NCBI RefSeq assembly: GCF_002776575.1 | Contig: NZ_CP022548.1 | Location: 1,131,001-1,195,000 of the forward strand | Direction: 5' to 3' | DNA length: 64,000 nucleotides | From: Sphingorhabdus sp. YGSMI21 | GTDB taxonomy: Bacteria > Pseudomonadota > Alphaproteobacteria > Sphingomonadales > Sphingomonadaceae | Shown here: one piece after another, positions 25,686 through 35,154 of the stretch | Numbering within the stretch: position 1 is the stretch's first letter | Layout of the letters: each line of letters starts with the position of its first letter | Program-made: the position numbers and the translations under genes | The notes under the pieces: model-generated | Database searches by the model: none | The model's input: the letters and a program-made list of their open reading frames with translations, nothing else | Told to the model about the DNA's origin: nothing

Positions 25686-26219
25686 ATGATTTTGCGTTTC
25701 TTCTCTTTCCTGATCCTGCTGTGGATCATTGGCTTTGCCTGGTTTGCCATCGATCTGCCGCGTCCGGCGGACGATGACGCCCATACCGGGTCGGTCGTTG
25801 TCCTGACGGGTGGTGCCGGGCGCATCGACCGGGCCCTCGACATGCTCGAGGCCAAATCAGGGGGCAGGCTGTTGATCTCCGGCGTCGACCGCGATGTGAA
25901 GCCGGCGGAACTCGCCGCCGAATATGACCGGCCGGATGACCTGTTCGATTGCTGCATCGATCTCGGTTTCCAGGCGGTGGACACGCGTTCCAATGCTCTG
26001 GAAATCGCCCGCTGGGCGGCGCGGCGGGGCGACAAGTCGGTGCGCCTGGTGACCTCCGACTGGCATATGCGCCGGGCCCGGCTGGAACTGGAACGGGCGA
26101 TGCCGGCCGATGTCCGGATCCTCTCCGATGCCGTCCAGACGCGCCCCTCGCTCGGCACCTTGTTCACCGAATATAACAAATATCTGATGCGCCGTCTGGC
26201 CGCTCTGGCGGGGGTCTGA
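25686..26219 (+). CDS. YdcF-like (DUF218) membrane-anchored protein
   Basis: A 177-residue protein with an N-terminal signal anchor (MILRFFSFLILLWIIGFAWFA) and a DUF218 alpha/beta domain. Seen: VVVLTGGAGRIDRAL, ISGVDRD, DTRSNALEIARWA and VTSDWHMRRARLELER, the conserved T-S-x-x-H-M-x-R-A block. Family members (YdcF, SanA, ElyC) act on envelope metabolism; the exact reaction is unknown. It sits between ftsX and plsC, with 1 base before the plsC start, so it is part of the operon. Confidence 0.88.
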   Translation: MILRFFSFLILLWIIGFAWFAIDLPRPADDDAHTGSVVVLTGGAGRIDRALDMLEAKSGGRLLISGVDRDVKPAELAAEYDRPDDLFDCCIDLGFQAVDTRSNALEIARWAARRGDKSVRLVTSDWHMRRARLELERAMPADVRILSDAVQTRPSLGTLFTEYNKYLMRRLAALAGV

Positions 26220-26220
26220 G

Positions 26221-26910
26221 ATGCTGTCCGTCATCCGTTCGCTGATCTTCATGGCGGTTTTCTACATCGGCTCGGTTCCGATCATCATCGCCACCTTTCT
26301 CGGCGCCTTTTTCTGGCCGCCGACCATCTATTATATGGCGCAATATTGGAGCCGCTATCACTATGTCTGCGCCCGGCTGATTCTCGGCATCCGGGTCGAG
26401 GTCCGCGGCGAGATTCGCGACGAGCCGCTGCTCTATGTGTTCAAGCATGAAAGCATGTTCGAAACCATCGATCTGCTGCGCCTGTTCGAAAAGCCGGTGG
26501 TGATCGCCAAGAAAGAGCTGCTGGTCATTCCCCTGTGGGGCTGGATCGCCACCAGGCACGGTCTGCTCGGTATCGACCGCGACGGCGGCGGCGCAGCGAT
26601 GCGGCAGATCATCAAGCAGGCGAAGAAAGCGGTGGCGGAAGGCCGCCCGATCGTCATCTTCGCCGAAGGCAGCCGCGCCCATCATGGCGAACGGCCGGAG
26701 CTGCAGACCGGTTTTGCCGGCATCTACAAGCTGCTCGGCATCCCGCTGGTGCCGGTGGCGCTGAACAGCGGCATCGTCTCGCCGCGCGACACGTTCGTCC
26801 AGAAAAGCGGGGTGATCACCTACGAAGTGCAGCCGGAGATCGAACCGGGGCTCGACCGCGAGGATATCCGCGACCGGGTACACGCCGCCATCAATATGCT
26901 GAACGACTAG
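26221..26910 (+). CDS. plsC: 1-acyl-sn-glycerol-3-phosphate acyltransferase (PlsC family)
   Basis: A 229-residue membrane acyltransferase that makes phosphatidic acid from lysophosphatidic acid. Seen: an N-terminal TM segment (LIFMAVFYIGSVPIIIATFL), the catalytic H-x4-E version of motif I in KHESMFET, GIDRDGGGAAMRQ, and the acceptor-binding block FAEGSRAHHGER. It is the last gene of the ftsE operon, 1 base after the ydcF-like stop. H-x4-E instead of H-x4-D is normal in this alphaproteobacterial subgroup. Confidence 0.92.
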   Translation: MLSVIRSLIFMAVFYIGSVPIIIATFLGAFFWPPTIYYMAQYWSRYHYVCARLILGIRVEVRGEIRDEPLLYVFKHESMFETIDLLRLFEKPVVIAKKELLVIPLWGWIATRHGLLGIDRDGGGAAMRQIIKQAKKAVAEGRPIVIFAEGSRAHHGERPELQTGFAGIYKLLGIPLVPVALNSGIVSPRDTFVQKSGVITYEVQPEIEPGLDREDIRDRVHAAINMLND

Positions 26911-27110
26911 GAACAACCGGCTTTTCCAGTTTGTCCCGCTCCGTTTCCGAATGGCAACCGGGCCGGCCGGTCTTGTCTGCCAGATCCAGCTAAGGGAGAT
27001 TACGTGGTTATCTGTCGGCGAGGACGGGTTAGGGCAAGGCTTCATGGTCGGGAAGGGGCGGATGACGGATAATATCGCACTTTTCCCCTATAGAGTCCGG
27101 AGAAGAGAAT

Positions 27111-28085
27111 ATGTCTGAACAACCAATATCCACCGTCCGCGAAGCGGTTGGCGTCTTTCCATCCGAAACCGCGCTTCAGGCGGCGGTCGATGATCTGATG
27201 TCCCATGGTTTCCATCGGTCGGAACTCAGCCTGCTCGCGCCCCTATCCGCGGTTGAAAAGGAACTGGGGCACAGCTTCACTTCGGTAACAGAACTGGAAG
27301 ACGAGGCGGCGGTTCCCACCACGGCCTATATTTCGACGGACGCGATCGGCGATGCAGAAGGCGGCGTGTTCGGTGGCTTGATCTATGTCGGCGCGCTGGC
27401 GACGCTCACCGCAGTCGTGGCATCGGGCGGTGCTATTGGCGCGGCCATCATCGCCGCCGCAGCCGGCGGGATCGGCGGCGGAGCGATTGGCGCGGTCCTC
27501 GCAAAGCTGATCGGAGAGCATCACGCCGATATCATCGAGGACCAGCTGGAACGCGGCGGACTGCTTTTATGGGTGCGGACATGGAATGCCGCAGATGAAG
27601 CGCGCGCCGTAAGGATTCTGGCCGAACATAGCGGCTCGGATGTCCATGTTCACGAACTGCCCGCGACCCATGCCGTCCTGGAAGACCGCTATAATGGCGA
27701 AACATTCCCCGGTGAGCTGCAAGCCTATCGCGGCGTGCCCTATTCCTATCTCCCCAATGGCGAATATTATATCGCCGGTGAAGTCCTGCCGACCGAACGA
27801 TGCGTCAAGGCAAGGATTGACCGGGATCTCTATCTCGAAACATTGCGGTCCGAAGCGAAAGAGCAAGGCTGGGATATCGAGTCGCTGCTGGGCAATCCCG
27901 CTGGTGTATTTCAAACGCCGGCCAGGCTGTTGGCCACCGACCTGCCGGATCCAATCAAGGCCGATATTCTCAAGCGCTGGGCCTATGGCGAAAAGCAGCT
28001 CGAGATCGCATCGGATGATGGCATGAAACCAACGGTCAACGGCGATCGCCTGCAGGAAATCAATCTGGCGCTAGAGCGGCTGTAA
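27111..28085 (+). CDS. Stress-type glycine-zipper protein with C-terminal DUF
   Basis: A 324-residue protein. Residues 8-60 (VREAVGVFPSETALQAAVDDL) resemble the general-stress-protein 17M-like domain. Residues 85-140 form a Gly/Ala-rich hydrophobic double hairpin (AGGIGGGAIGAVLAKLIG), a glycine zipper likely to enter membranes. The C-terminal part holds a DLPDPIKADILKRWAYGEK segment followed by an acidic helix, seen in many alphaproteobacterial stress proteins. It starts at ATG 27111 after GGAGAAGAG. A bidirectional terminator follows. Exact role unknown. Confidence 0.75.
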   Translation: MSEQPISTVREAVGVFPSETALQAAVDDLMSHGFHRSELSLLAPLSAVEKELGHSFTSVTELEDEAAVPTTAYISTDAIGDAEGGVFGGLIYVGALATLTAVVASGGAIGAAIIAAAAGGIGGGAIGAVLAKLIGEHHADIIEDQLERGGLLLWVRTWNAADEARAVRILAEHSGSDVHVHELPATHAVLEDRYNGETFPGELQAYRGVPYSYLPNGEYYIAGEVLPTERCVKARIDRDLYLETLRSEAKEQGWDIESLLGNPAGVFQTPARLLATDLPDPIKADILKRWAYGEKQLEIASDDGMKPTVNGDRLQEINLALERL

Positions 28086-28157
28086 GCGGCTCGGGCTTTC
28101 CGGTTCAGCTCCGTAACAGCTGGCTGGCGTCGTGCTTGCCGGTACCCAAAAAGAATT

Positions 28158-28191
28158 GGCCCGGGTTTCCAGACAGGAAACCCGGGCCTTT
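28158..28191. terminator. Bidirectional rho-independent terminator
   Basis: A perfect 13-bp stem: GGCCCGGGTTTCC (28158-28170) pairs with GGAAACCCGGGCC (28176-28188) around a 5-base loop AGACA. T residues follow on the plus strand and an A/AG run precedes it (TTCTTTTT on the minus strand). It separates two convergent genes and can stop both. Confidence 0.9.
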
Positions 28192-28264
28192 CAACATGGA
28201 GTACATATATTGGCGGAATGAGGGAGGGAGGCATCCCCGCATTCCGCTGAATGTGCCCGGTTGA

Positions 28265-28864
28265 TTACATCGCCTTTTTGAAGGCGGATTGCGTTTCATC
28301 GAGCGCTTTGTCGAATGCCGCGCGCGATGCGGATAATGCGTCACGCACCGCCGCCCATGATGCAGCGCCTGCCTTGTTCAGGTCTTTCAGCTTGGCGATG
28401 GCAATGTCCTCATTTTTCTCCAGCTTTGCGACGGCAGCATCTACTTCTGCCTTGCTGCTCGCCTGGAATGTCTTTGCCGATTTCCTGACGCGTTCCATGG
28501 TTTTTTCCCAGGCGTATTTCAGCGCCTCGATACGCACCTGAAAATAGGCTTTGTCTTGTTCGTACATTCCGGCCGCGGCATCAAAATAGGCCATGACATT
28601 ATCTTCGAACTTGGCCCATTCGGCTTCCATATCCTTGCGGGCTTCGGCGGTTACCAACTCCCCGATTTCCTGATTCTCTGCAACCCACGCCTGATAGGCG
28701 TCACGGTTGGCCTTCATCCTGGCAATCGCTGCATCCGCCTTGGCGCGGGCATCTGCCTGCACATCCTGTGCCCGTGCCTCAAAATGGGCGACGGAGGCGT
28801 CAATTTCGTCGAGGCGATTCTTGGCGCGTTCAATATAGCTGTGAAGATGGCTTTGATTGGTCAT
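28265..28864 (-). CDS. Coiled-coil helical protein (apolipoprotein-like)
   Basis: A 199-residue, almost wholly helical protein with charged heptads: YIERAKNRLDEIDASVAHFEARAQDVQADARAKADAAI (quoted in part as RLDEIDASVAHFEARAQ) and VDAAVAKLEKNEDIAIAKLKDL. The start at 28864 (MTNQSHLHSY) has AAGGA upstream. No signal peptide is seen. Its start lies 1 base after the HdeD-like stop on the same strand, so the two are cotranscribed. A membrane-associated or filament-forming role is plausible; it is not a recognised enzyme. Confidence 0.75.
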   Translation of the reverse strand: MTNQSHLHSYIERAKNRLDEIDASVAHFEARAQDVQADARAKADAAIARMKANRDAYQAWVAENQEIGELVTAEARKDMEAEWAKFEDNVMAYFDAAAGMYEQDKAYFQVRIEALKYAWEKTMERVRKSAKTFQASSKAEVDAAVAKLEKNEDIAIAKLKDLNKAGAASWAAVRDALSASRAAFDKALDETQSAFKKAM

Positions 28865-28865
28865 T

Positions 28866-29504
28866 TTATATTTCCTTGAGGTTAGCTTCGGGGGAATCGG
28901 GTTTGGTTGATCGAGCGGCGCTCTTTGCGGTCGAAGGTGTTTCGGTTGTTTTGCCAATGGCTGATGCCAGCATCACCAGTGTCCAGCCGGAGATGATGAT
29001 GTTGATTCCTGCCAGCAAGCCGAGCGTCCAGAGGGCGGAAAAGGGCAGTTGCCACCAGAGCAATATGCCGACAGCGGCGGCGGCGATGCCATTGAACAGC
29101 ATCCAGCCCCAGCCGGTCGCGGGACGCATCTTGAAGGCAAATATGGTTTTCAAAACACCTTCTGCCAGAAATGCCGCGGCCACAAAGATGGTCAGCACGA
29201 AAATAGCTTCCAGGGGCCGGAGCATAAGCAAGATGCCAGCGGCCAGCCACAGAAGGCCGACGAGCACAGCCAGCAGAATTCGGCTCCATTTGTGAAAGCT
29301 GAAGGCCTGTATGATCTGGGCAATTCCGGCAATGACCAGCAAAACGGCAACGCATATCGCTACGCCGAAACTGCTGATCAGCGGAAAGACTATCGCGCCT
29401 GTACCGGCAAGGATCATGATGATCCCGGTCGCCATTATCCAGCCACGGCTGCTGGATATTTTCTCTTCGAAAACCGAAGGATCATCTTGGGTAGCGGCGG
29501 TCAT
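28866..29504 (-). CDS. HdeD-family (DUF308) acid-resistance membrane protein
   Basis: A 212-residue protein with six predicted TM helices in three hairpins: GWIMATGIIMILAGTGAIVFP, GVAICVAVLLVIAGIAQIIQ, ILLAVLVGLLWLAAGILLM and three more. The repeated W-x3-G-hydrophobic-AG-hydrophobic pattern is typical of HdeD/DUF308. The start at 29504 follows GGAGAAAG. It is the first gene of a two-gene unit with the coiled-coil protein. E. coli HdeD supports acid resistance at high density; the role here is inferred. Confidence 0.88.
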   Translation of the reverse strand: MTAATQDDPSVFEEKISSSRGWIMATGIIMILAGTGAIVFPLISSFGVAICVAVLLVIAGIAQIIQAFSFHKWSRILLAVLVGLLWLAAGILLMLRPLEAIFVLTIFVAAAFLAEGVLKTIFAFKMRPATGWGWMLFNGIAAAAVGILLWWQLPFSALWTLGLLAGINIIISGWTLVMLASAIGKTTETPSTAKSAARSTKPDSPEANLKEI

Positions 29505-29822
29505 AGTCTTTCTCCAATCAGGGCAACGGCAGCGCTCAAATATTTGGTTGTGGTAAATCCAGACTGTGTTGGAATCCGGATTGATCAAACTCGCGGCTGC
29601 TATTTACGACCGGATATCATGGCTCAAAATCCGTAAATGCACCTAGATGGTTGCGCCTCATATCGGTCTGAAACGCCGTGACTCCCGAACGCTCCAAAAA
29701 GCATTCTGTCAAATCGCTGTTGTGGAAATTACGTAGTTACAAATCGATGCCCATATTGTCTTGAGGCCCTACCCAAGGCGATGATGATATCTCGCCACCC
29801 ATATCTTCAAGGAGCCCGAGGC

Positions 29823-30428
29823 ATGAAAAAGACAATATCAACAATTGGCACCGCGCTGGCCCTATCCCTCGCGGTTCAAGGCTGCACCCAGAAAACAGAC
29901 AGCGATGACGGTGCGGAATGCAGCACGTCCGAAAATGACGCGATGGCCGATGCGCGGGGAAGCATGGAAGCGGCCAAGAATGATGCCAGCAAAGCGGCGA
30001 TGGAAGCGCATGACGCGGCCAGAATGGCGGTGATGGCGGCGAAGCTTGCGGTCTGTTCCGAAGCACAGAAAGACAAAGAGGCCGCCGCACAAATGGCGAT
30101 CGAGGCCGAGGCTGCCGCCAAACAGGCGCAAGCCCGCATCATGGCAGCCAATGCCGAAATCGATCTGGCGGTGAATGAAAATGCCCGCAAGGCGCAGGAT
30201 CTGGTGGAAGAGGCCGTGGCTGCCACCAGCGCAGCGGTTCTCGAAACCAACGCATCGCTGATGGCGGGACTGGAATCCGACACCGCCGCCGCGAAACAGG
30301 CTGCGGATTCTGCACAAAAGGCTGTGATCAAAGCGGCGGCGGCGACTGCGGATGCTAGCAAAGCGGCCCAGGTTGCGGCAAAGGAAACCTGGGAAAAGGA
30401 AATGCAGGACGGCGGCGAAAGCGAATAA
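29823..30428 (+). CDS. Alanine-rich putative lipoprotein
   Basis: A 201-residue protein with a signal peptide ending LSLAVQGC, a lipobox-like site that would make Cys the lipidated residue. The mature part is Ala/Lys/Glu-rich and helical throughout (SKAAMEAHDAARMAVMAAK, EAAAQMAIEAEAAAKQAQARI), like Lpp-type or apolipoprotein-like helices. The start at 29823 follows CAAGGAG. It is divergent from the HdeD-like gene and followed 41 bp later by the cupin gene. A periplasmic structural or stress role is likely. Confidence 0.75.
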   Translation: MKKTISTIGTALALSLAVQGCTQKTDSDDGAECSTSENDAMADARGSMEAAKNDASKAAMEAHDAARMAVMAAKLAVCSEAQKDKEAAAQMAIEAEAAAKQAQARIMAANAEIDLAVNENARKAQDLVEEAVAATSAAVLETNASLMAGLESDTAAAKQAADSAQKAVIKAAAATADASKAAQVAAKETWEKEMQDGGESE

Positions 30429-30469
30429 GGGCCGGAACAGCCGACCAGCGCCAATTGAAGGAAATTTGA

Positions 30470-30865
30470 ATGCAGGGATTTGTCGACAATATCGAAGCTT
30501 TGACGGAAGAAAATAATGACTTCCGCCGGGTGCTCTACACCGGCCATAATCTGCAGCTGGTGCTGATGACCCTCCAGCCCGGCGACGAGATTGGAATGGA
30601 GGTCCATGACGACCGCGACCAGTTCTTCCGGATCGAAGAGGGCAGCGGGGAAATCTGGATCGATGGCAAGGCAAACAAGGTCAAGGCCGATGACGGTATC
30701 ATCGTGCCGCAGGGCGCCAGCCATAATGTCGTGAACAGCGGCAAGGAACCGCTTCGGCTCTACACCATCTACGGTCCACCCGAACATATCGACGGAACCG
30801 TCCATGCCACTGCGGCTGATGCTGCAAACGAGCATGAGCATTTTGACGGCAAGACGACCGAATAG
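30470..30865 (+). CDS. Cupin-domain protein
   Basis: A 131-residue single cupin domain. Motif 1 is GDEIGMEVHDDRDQFFRIEEGSGE and motif 2 is IVPQGASHNVVNSG (first motif quoted in full as separate parts: EVHDDRDQFF, RIEEGSGE). The His/Glu/His positions suit a bound divalent metal. Small cupins serve as isomerases, dioxygenases or sensors; no specificity is visible. It follows the lipoprotein gene by 41 bp and is convergent with the MFS gene. A C-terminal His-rich tail (VHATAADAANEHEHFDG) is present. Confidence 0.88.
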   Translation: MQGFVDNIEALTEENNDFRRVLYTGHNLQLVLMTLQPGDEIGMEVHDDRDQFFRIEEGSGEIWIDGKANKVKADDGIIVPQGASHNVVNSGKEPLRLYTIYGPPEHIDGTVHATAADAANEHEHFDGKTTE

Positions 30866-30950
30866 CTGCCGTTTCCATTTGGGTTATCCGGATCGGATGA
30901 CGGAGACTTTGCTGCAGCCAGCAAATTGTCACCGTCATCCGATTGGGATA

Positions 30951-32447
30951 TTACCGCCCCATGTCGCGCTGAATGGTGCGGCTGGCCATGTAGAAATGGA
31001 ACACCGCCCATAGATAGAGGCATTTGAACAGGATCATCGACCATTGCAGTCCGTCGGCATTGGCCGAATCGCAAGCGGTCTGGGCGGCCACCGCAAGATT
31101 GCTTGCCTTGCACGCCTCCAGCGTCAGCGCCGGATCCAGCCCCGACAGGAAGGTCGCGTTCAATATCGTCGACAGGCCGCCGATCAGCGGCGGTCCGAGT
31201 CCGTAACCGAGCAGGTTGACGATGAACAGGGTCACGGCCACCGCCGTTGCCCGCATCCGGCTGTCGACCACCCCGCTCGGCACGGCATAGAGTGGGCAAA
31301 GATAGGTATAGAGCAGCATCTGGCCGACCATCATCAGCGGGACCGCCAGCCACAGACTCTCCGCCAGATAGCCGACAACGTGCATGGGAATCACGCCGAG
31401 CAGCGCGAACATCGGTATCAGGGCCAGCGCCTTGGGAAAACGCTCGGCATATTTGTCCGCCAGAAAACCTGACATATAGGTCCCGATCGACGCCATGACC
31501 GCCAGCGCCAATGCGACTTTGACCGAGGCGTCAAATATCGACAGTTCATGGGTGCGGATCAGGAAGGACACGAAAAACTGGCCGACGCCATAATTGACGA
31601 ACGAGGCGATGGTGACGCCCATGGTGACGTGCCAATAGGCGGGCTTTTGCGACAATATTTTCAAGACCTCGCGAAACCCGACTTGCGCCTTGTTCTGCAT
31701 TTCCACCGGGTCGGTATAGCCGCGGGGCGGCTCCTTGATCGTCATCTTGACGATCATCGCGACGATCAGACCAGGCACGCCGACGACCACGAAAGCGACG
31801 CGCCATCCCTCGATATTCTGCCAGTCGAGCGCGTTCGCCGCCCAGGTCCAGTTCCAGCTGTTGAACATCGCAGCGACCGTGGGGCCATCGAGATTGCCGA
31901 CAATGAAGCCGCCGAACACATAGGCGACCATGCCGCCCAGCGGGATGCCCAGCGCGTAGACCGAAACGGCGGTCGAGCGTTCCCTGGGAATGAAATAGTC
32001 GGCGATGATCGAATTGGCGGGCGGCGAGCAGCCCGCTTCGCCGATGCTGACGCCGATACGGAATATGAACAATGCGATAAAGCTGGTGGCAAAGCCGCAT
32101 AAGACGGTCATCAGGCTCCACAAGGCCACCGATCCGGCGATGATCCAGACCCGGTGGTTCTTCTCGGAGAAACGGGCGATCGGGATGCCGACAAATGTAT
32201 AGAGAATCGCAAAAGCCGGGCCGCCGAGCAGTCCCATCTGCCAATCCTCAACCCCGAAGCTTTCCTTGATCGGCTCGGTCAATATATTGATGATCGTACG
32301 ATCGATGAAATTGAAAATATAGACGGTGAGCAGGATGCCGAGAATATAGTTGCGGTAATTCCTGGTTCCATAACCCGTGTCCGGGCTCCCGCCATTGCTG
32401 GCACCATGGTTGGAATGCGCGACCTCGGTCGCTGTAGTTTCGGCCAA
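30951..32447 (-). CDS. MFS transporter, spinster-like (third copy)
   Basis: A 498-residue, 12-TM permease. Seen: VYIFNFIDRTIINILTEPIK in TM1, IARFSEKNHRVWII in loop 2-3, and GVSIGEAGCSPPANS in TM4-5, matching the signature blocks of the two transporters in the catabolic cluster. It is longer because of an extended TM5-6 loop (NLDGPTVAAMFNSWNWTW) and an extended C-terminal loop (LTLEACKASNLAVAAQTAC). No catabolic genes adjoin it. Substrate unknown; export of organic acids or lipid-like compounds is typical of this group. Confidence 0.9.
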   Translation of the reverse strand: MAETTATEVAHSNHGASNGGSPDTGYGTRNYRNYILGILLTVYIFNFIDRTIINILTEPIKESFGVEDWQMGLLGGPAFAILYTFVGIPIARFSEKNHRVWIIAGSVALWSLMTVLCGFATSFIALFIFRIGVSIGEAGCSPPANSIIADYFIPRERSTAVSVYALGIPLGGMVAYVFGGFIVGNLDGPTVAAMFNSWNWTWAANALDWQNIEGWRVAFVVVGVPGLIVAMIVKMTIKEPPRGYTDPVEMQNKAQVGFREVLKILSQKPAYWHVTMGVTIASFVNYGVGQFFVSFLIRTHELSIFDASVKVALALAVMASIGTYMSGFLADKYAERFPKALALIPMFALLGVIPMHVVGYLAESLWLAVPLMMVGQMLLYTYLCPLYAVPSGVVDSRMRATAVAVTLFIVNLLGYGLGPPLIGGLSTILNATFLSGLDPALTLEACKASNLAVAAQTACDSANADGLQWSMILFKCLYLWAVFHFYMASRTIQRDMGR

Positions 32448-33030
32448 ATCCAGACTCCCCTAGCGGTTCCCAACTGATTGTTGCCGTTGGGTATCCCGGC
32501 ATCGTACCGAAATTTTTGGCATTGTATATCCCGTTGTAAAAAAACGCTTTCGACCAGTACAGCACGAACGGTTTTTCTGAAGCGCGTTCGCCGCCGAAGG
32601 GCGGCGCCCGGAACAGTCCTGTCCGATCGACTGGACCCCGCCCTGCGGCGGGGAACAGAGAGGGGAGGCGTAAATGCTGTAACGATCCCTGAACCCGTCA
32701 TCCAAATAGCGCTGTCCTACACCAATCTCGACCGTCTATTATCGCCAAAGATCCTGCGCCATGGGCAGGACGGGCTCTTTGACAATTGGGATGGAATGAT
32801 CACGCTTGCTGCTGCCGCCTGTTTTTAGCGGACCGGGTCGAGGGTAATCCGGAAGGTCACACTAGACGAGCGGTCGCGGACCAACAAAGGCGAGAAATCT
32901 GCGGCTTCGGGGCAAAGGTCGCGGAAAACAAAAGCGGCCAACGCTGTAAAGTTCCTGCCGGCTATCAATAACTAGGATCGCGCGGAGGCAGGCAATATCC
33001 CGGCGATGGCTTTGCTGCGACTAAAGAGCG
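32448..33030. other. Intergenic region with two strong hairpins and a repeat fragment
   Basis: This 580-bp region carries no supported gene. It contains a decayed right arm of the repeat seen at 495-572 (32545-32571), a hairpin CGCCGCC-GAAG-GGCGGCG (32589-32606) and a second hairpin CCCCGCC-CTGC-GGCGGGG (32636-32653). Neither hairpin is followed by a T-run, so they are not simple terminators. The promoter of the leftward MFS gene should lie at its left edge. Confidence 0.65.
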
Positions 33031-33939
33031 TTAATCGTGCGTACGTCCGAAATCGGGCGCGGCATCGTCCTGGCCTTCTTCGATAATCCGGCGGCGAATC
33101 GCGCGGGTCTTGGTGAACAGGTCGAACAGTTCGTCGCCCTTGTCCCAGCGGATCGCGCGCTGCAGGGCGGAGAGATCCTCGGAGAAGCGCTGGAGCATCT
33201 CCAGCACCGCGTCCTTGTTGGACAGGAACACATCGCGCCACATGGTGGGATCGGAGGCGGCAATGCGGGTAAAATCGCGGAAGCCGCCGGCGGAATATTT
33301 GATCACCTCGCCGCGGGTCACATCTTCCAGATCGGACGCGGTGCCGACGATCGTATAGGCGATCAGATGCGGCAAATGGCTGGTCACCGCGAGCACGAGA
33401 TCATGATGTTTGGCATCCATGATCTCGACATTGGCGCCGAGCTTTTCCCAGAAGGCCTTCACCCGCTCGATATCGCCTTCGGCGGCACTTTCCGGGGGCG
33501 TGAGGATGCACCAGCGGTCCTGGAACAGGGTCGCAAAGCCGGAATCCGGGCCGCTATTCTCGGTGCCGGCGACGGGGTGGGCCGGGATGATCCGGGCGCC
33601 GGGAAGCGCCTTGGCCAGAGCGGCCAGCACACTTTCCTTGGACGACCCGACATCGCTGACGATGGCATCGTCCGGCAGGTCGTCGGCAATTTCGGCGGCA
33701 ACCTCTGCGATCACGCCGACCGGTACGCAGAGGATGGCCAGATCGGCGTCGGTGACCGCTGCTCCGGCAGAGTCGCTGACATCGTTGCAGAAGCCCAGTT
33801 CGATGACCCGCGCCCGCACCGCCGGATCGGCATCATATCCGGTGATCCGCGCGGTTGGCATGGCTTCACGCACGGCATGGGCAATCGACGAGCCGATCAG
33901 CCCGATACCGATGATCGCAATATTGGCAAAAGGCAGCAT
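33031..33939 (-). CDS. tyrA: Prephenate/arogenate (cyclohexadienyl) dehydrogenase
   Basis: A 302-residue enzyme that oxidatively decarboxylates prephenate or arogenate on the way to tyrosine. Seen: the NAD-binding IIGIGLIGSSIAHAVRE at the N-terminus, VSDVGSSKESVLAALAK, HPVAGTENSGPDSGF with the conserved His and the G-x-E, and a helical dimer domain (SHLPHLIAYTIVG). It is 1 base overlapped with the preceding hisC stop, so the two are coupled. Placement after a HisC-type aminotransferase is typical in alphaproteobacteria. Whether prephenate or arogenate is preferred cannot be told. Confidence 0.92.
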   Translation of the reverse strand: MLPFANIAIIGIGLIGSSIAHAVREAMPTARITGYDADPAVRARVIELGFCNDVSDSAGAAVTDADLAILCVPVGVIAEVAAEIADDLPDDAIVSDVGSSKESVLAALAKALPGARIIPAHPVAGTENSGPDSGFATLFQDRWCILTPPESAAEGDIERVKAFWEKLGANVEIMDAKHHDLVLAVTSHLPHLIAYTIVGTASDLEDVTRGEVIKYSAGGFRDFTRIAASDPTMWRDVFLSNKDAVLEMLQRFSEDLSALQRAIRWDKGDELFDLFTKTRAIRRRIIEEGQDDAAPDFGRTHD

Positions 33940-35039
33940 CAGTCGGCGGCTTCCAGTATCTCGCGCAGGGCCTGGGCCACGCCGCGGGTTTCCTCTTCGG
34001 TGCCGATGGTGATGCGCAGGCCGTTGACCAGCCCCTGTCCGGGCAGCCAGCGTACCGCATAGCCCTTGTCCATCAGCGCGCTATTGGCCTGTTCGGCGGT
34101 CACCTTGCCCTCGAACAGGACCAGCAGGAAATTGGTGTGGCTCGGCACGACCTTGAGGCCGTGATTGCCGAGTGCGCCCATCTCGTCGCTCAGCCATTGC
34201 CGCCATTTGGCATTATGCTCGCGGCTCATGGTCACAAAATCGTCGGCGGCCAGCGCGGCGACGGCGGCGTCTTGGCCGGCGGTGGTGACATTGAACGGCA
34301 ACCGGATCCGGTTCATCGCGCCGATGATATCGGCATGCGCATAGCCCCAGCCGATCCGTTCGGCGGCAAGTCCGTGAATCTTGGAAAAGGTGCGGGTGAC
34401 AAGCACGTTGGGCTGGTTGCTCGCCAGTTCCATCGCGCCATCATCCTGCCCCTCGTCCATATATTCGGCATAGGCGGCATCGAGCACCAGCAGCACATGG
34501 CCGGGCAGGGCGGCATGCAGGCGGGCGATCTCGGCGCGCGGGGTGAATGTGCCGGTCGGGTTATTGGGGTTGGCTATGAATATGACCTTGGTCCGGTCGG
34601 TGACCTTGGCGAGAATGGCGTCGACGTCGGTGCCATAATCCTTGTCGTCGGCGACCACCGGCGTGCCGCCATAGCGCCGCGCCGCGATATCATAGACGGC
34701 AAAGCCATATTTGACGTAGATCACTTCATCGCCCGGCCCGCTGAACGCATTGGCGGCGAGGTGGAGCACGTCGTCCGAACCAGTGCCGCAGATGATCCGC
34801 GCCGGATCGAGACCATGTTTCGCGGCGATCGCCTCGCGCAATTGGGTCGAGCCGGGATCGGGATAGCGATCGACCGAGCCGGAAGCGGCGTTCAGCGATT
34901 GTGCCGCCGCGGGACTGCAGCCCAGCGGGTTCTCGTTGGCCGACAGCTTGACGATCTTGCGGCCATCCGCGCCGGTCGATTTGCCGGGCACATAAGGGGC
35001 AATGCCCATGATCCAGTCTTTAGGTTTTGGTCCGCTCAT
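33939..35039 (-). CDS. hisC: Histidinol-phosphate aminotransferase (HisC)
   Basis: A 366-residue fold-type I PLP enzyme. Seen: [12 protein letters not shown] (substrate loop), [33 protein letters not shown] and the PLP lysine in [18 protein letters not shown]. The start at 35039 ([19 protein letters not shown]) is chosen because the upstream 24 codons look non-coding. It may also serve as the aromatic aminotransferase feeding tyrA, with which it overlaps by 1 base. It is divergent from metX. Confidence 0.94.
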   Translation of the reverse strand: MSGPKPKDWIMGIAPYVPGKSTGADGRKIVKLSANENPLGCSPAAAQSLNAASGSVDRYPDPGSTQLREAIAAKHGLDPARIICGTGSDDVLHLAANAFSGPGDEVIYVKYGFAVYDIAARRYGGTPVVADDKDYGTDVDAILAKVTDRTKVIFIANPNNPTGTFTPRAEIARLHAALPGHVLLVLDAAYAEYMDEGQDDGAMELASNQPNVLVTRTFSKIHGLAAERIGWGYAHADIIGAMNRIRLPFNVTTAGQDAAVAALAADDFVTMSREHNAKWRQWLSDEMGALGNHGLKVVPSHTNFLLVLFEGKVTAEQANSALMDKGYAVRWLPGQGLVNGLRITIGTEEETRGVAQALREILEAAD

Positions 35040-35154
35040 TGCCTTGGTCCGCTTGTCTGAAGATGTTCCGTGTCGCCGGACTAACCTTTGCGGCCTGTCA
35101 GTCAACAGCATTATCGTTTGACGCTCGGGATTTCGCCGCTTAGCTCCCGTGTTG

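Noticed and set aside
27243..27524. 93-residue minus-strand ORF in the glycine-zipper gene
   Set aside because: Low-complexity shadow of the Gly/Ala-rich segment.
35040..35154. Possible SAM-type riboswitch before metX
   Set aside because: The 115-bp divergent region has none of the conserved SAM-II or SAM-V core bases that I could recognise.
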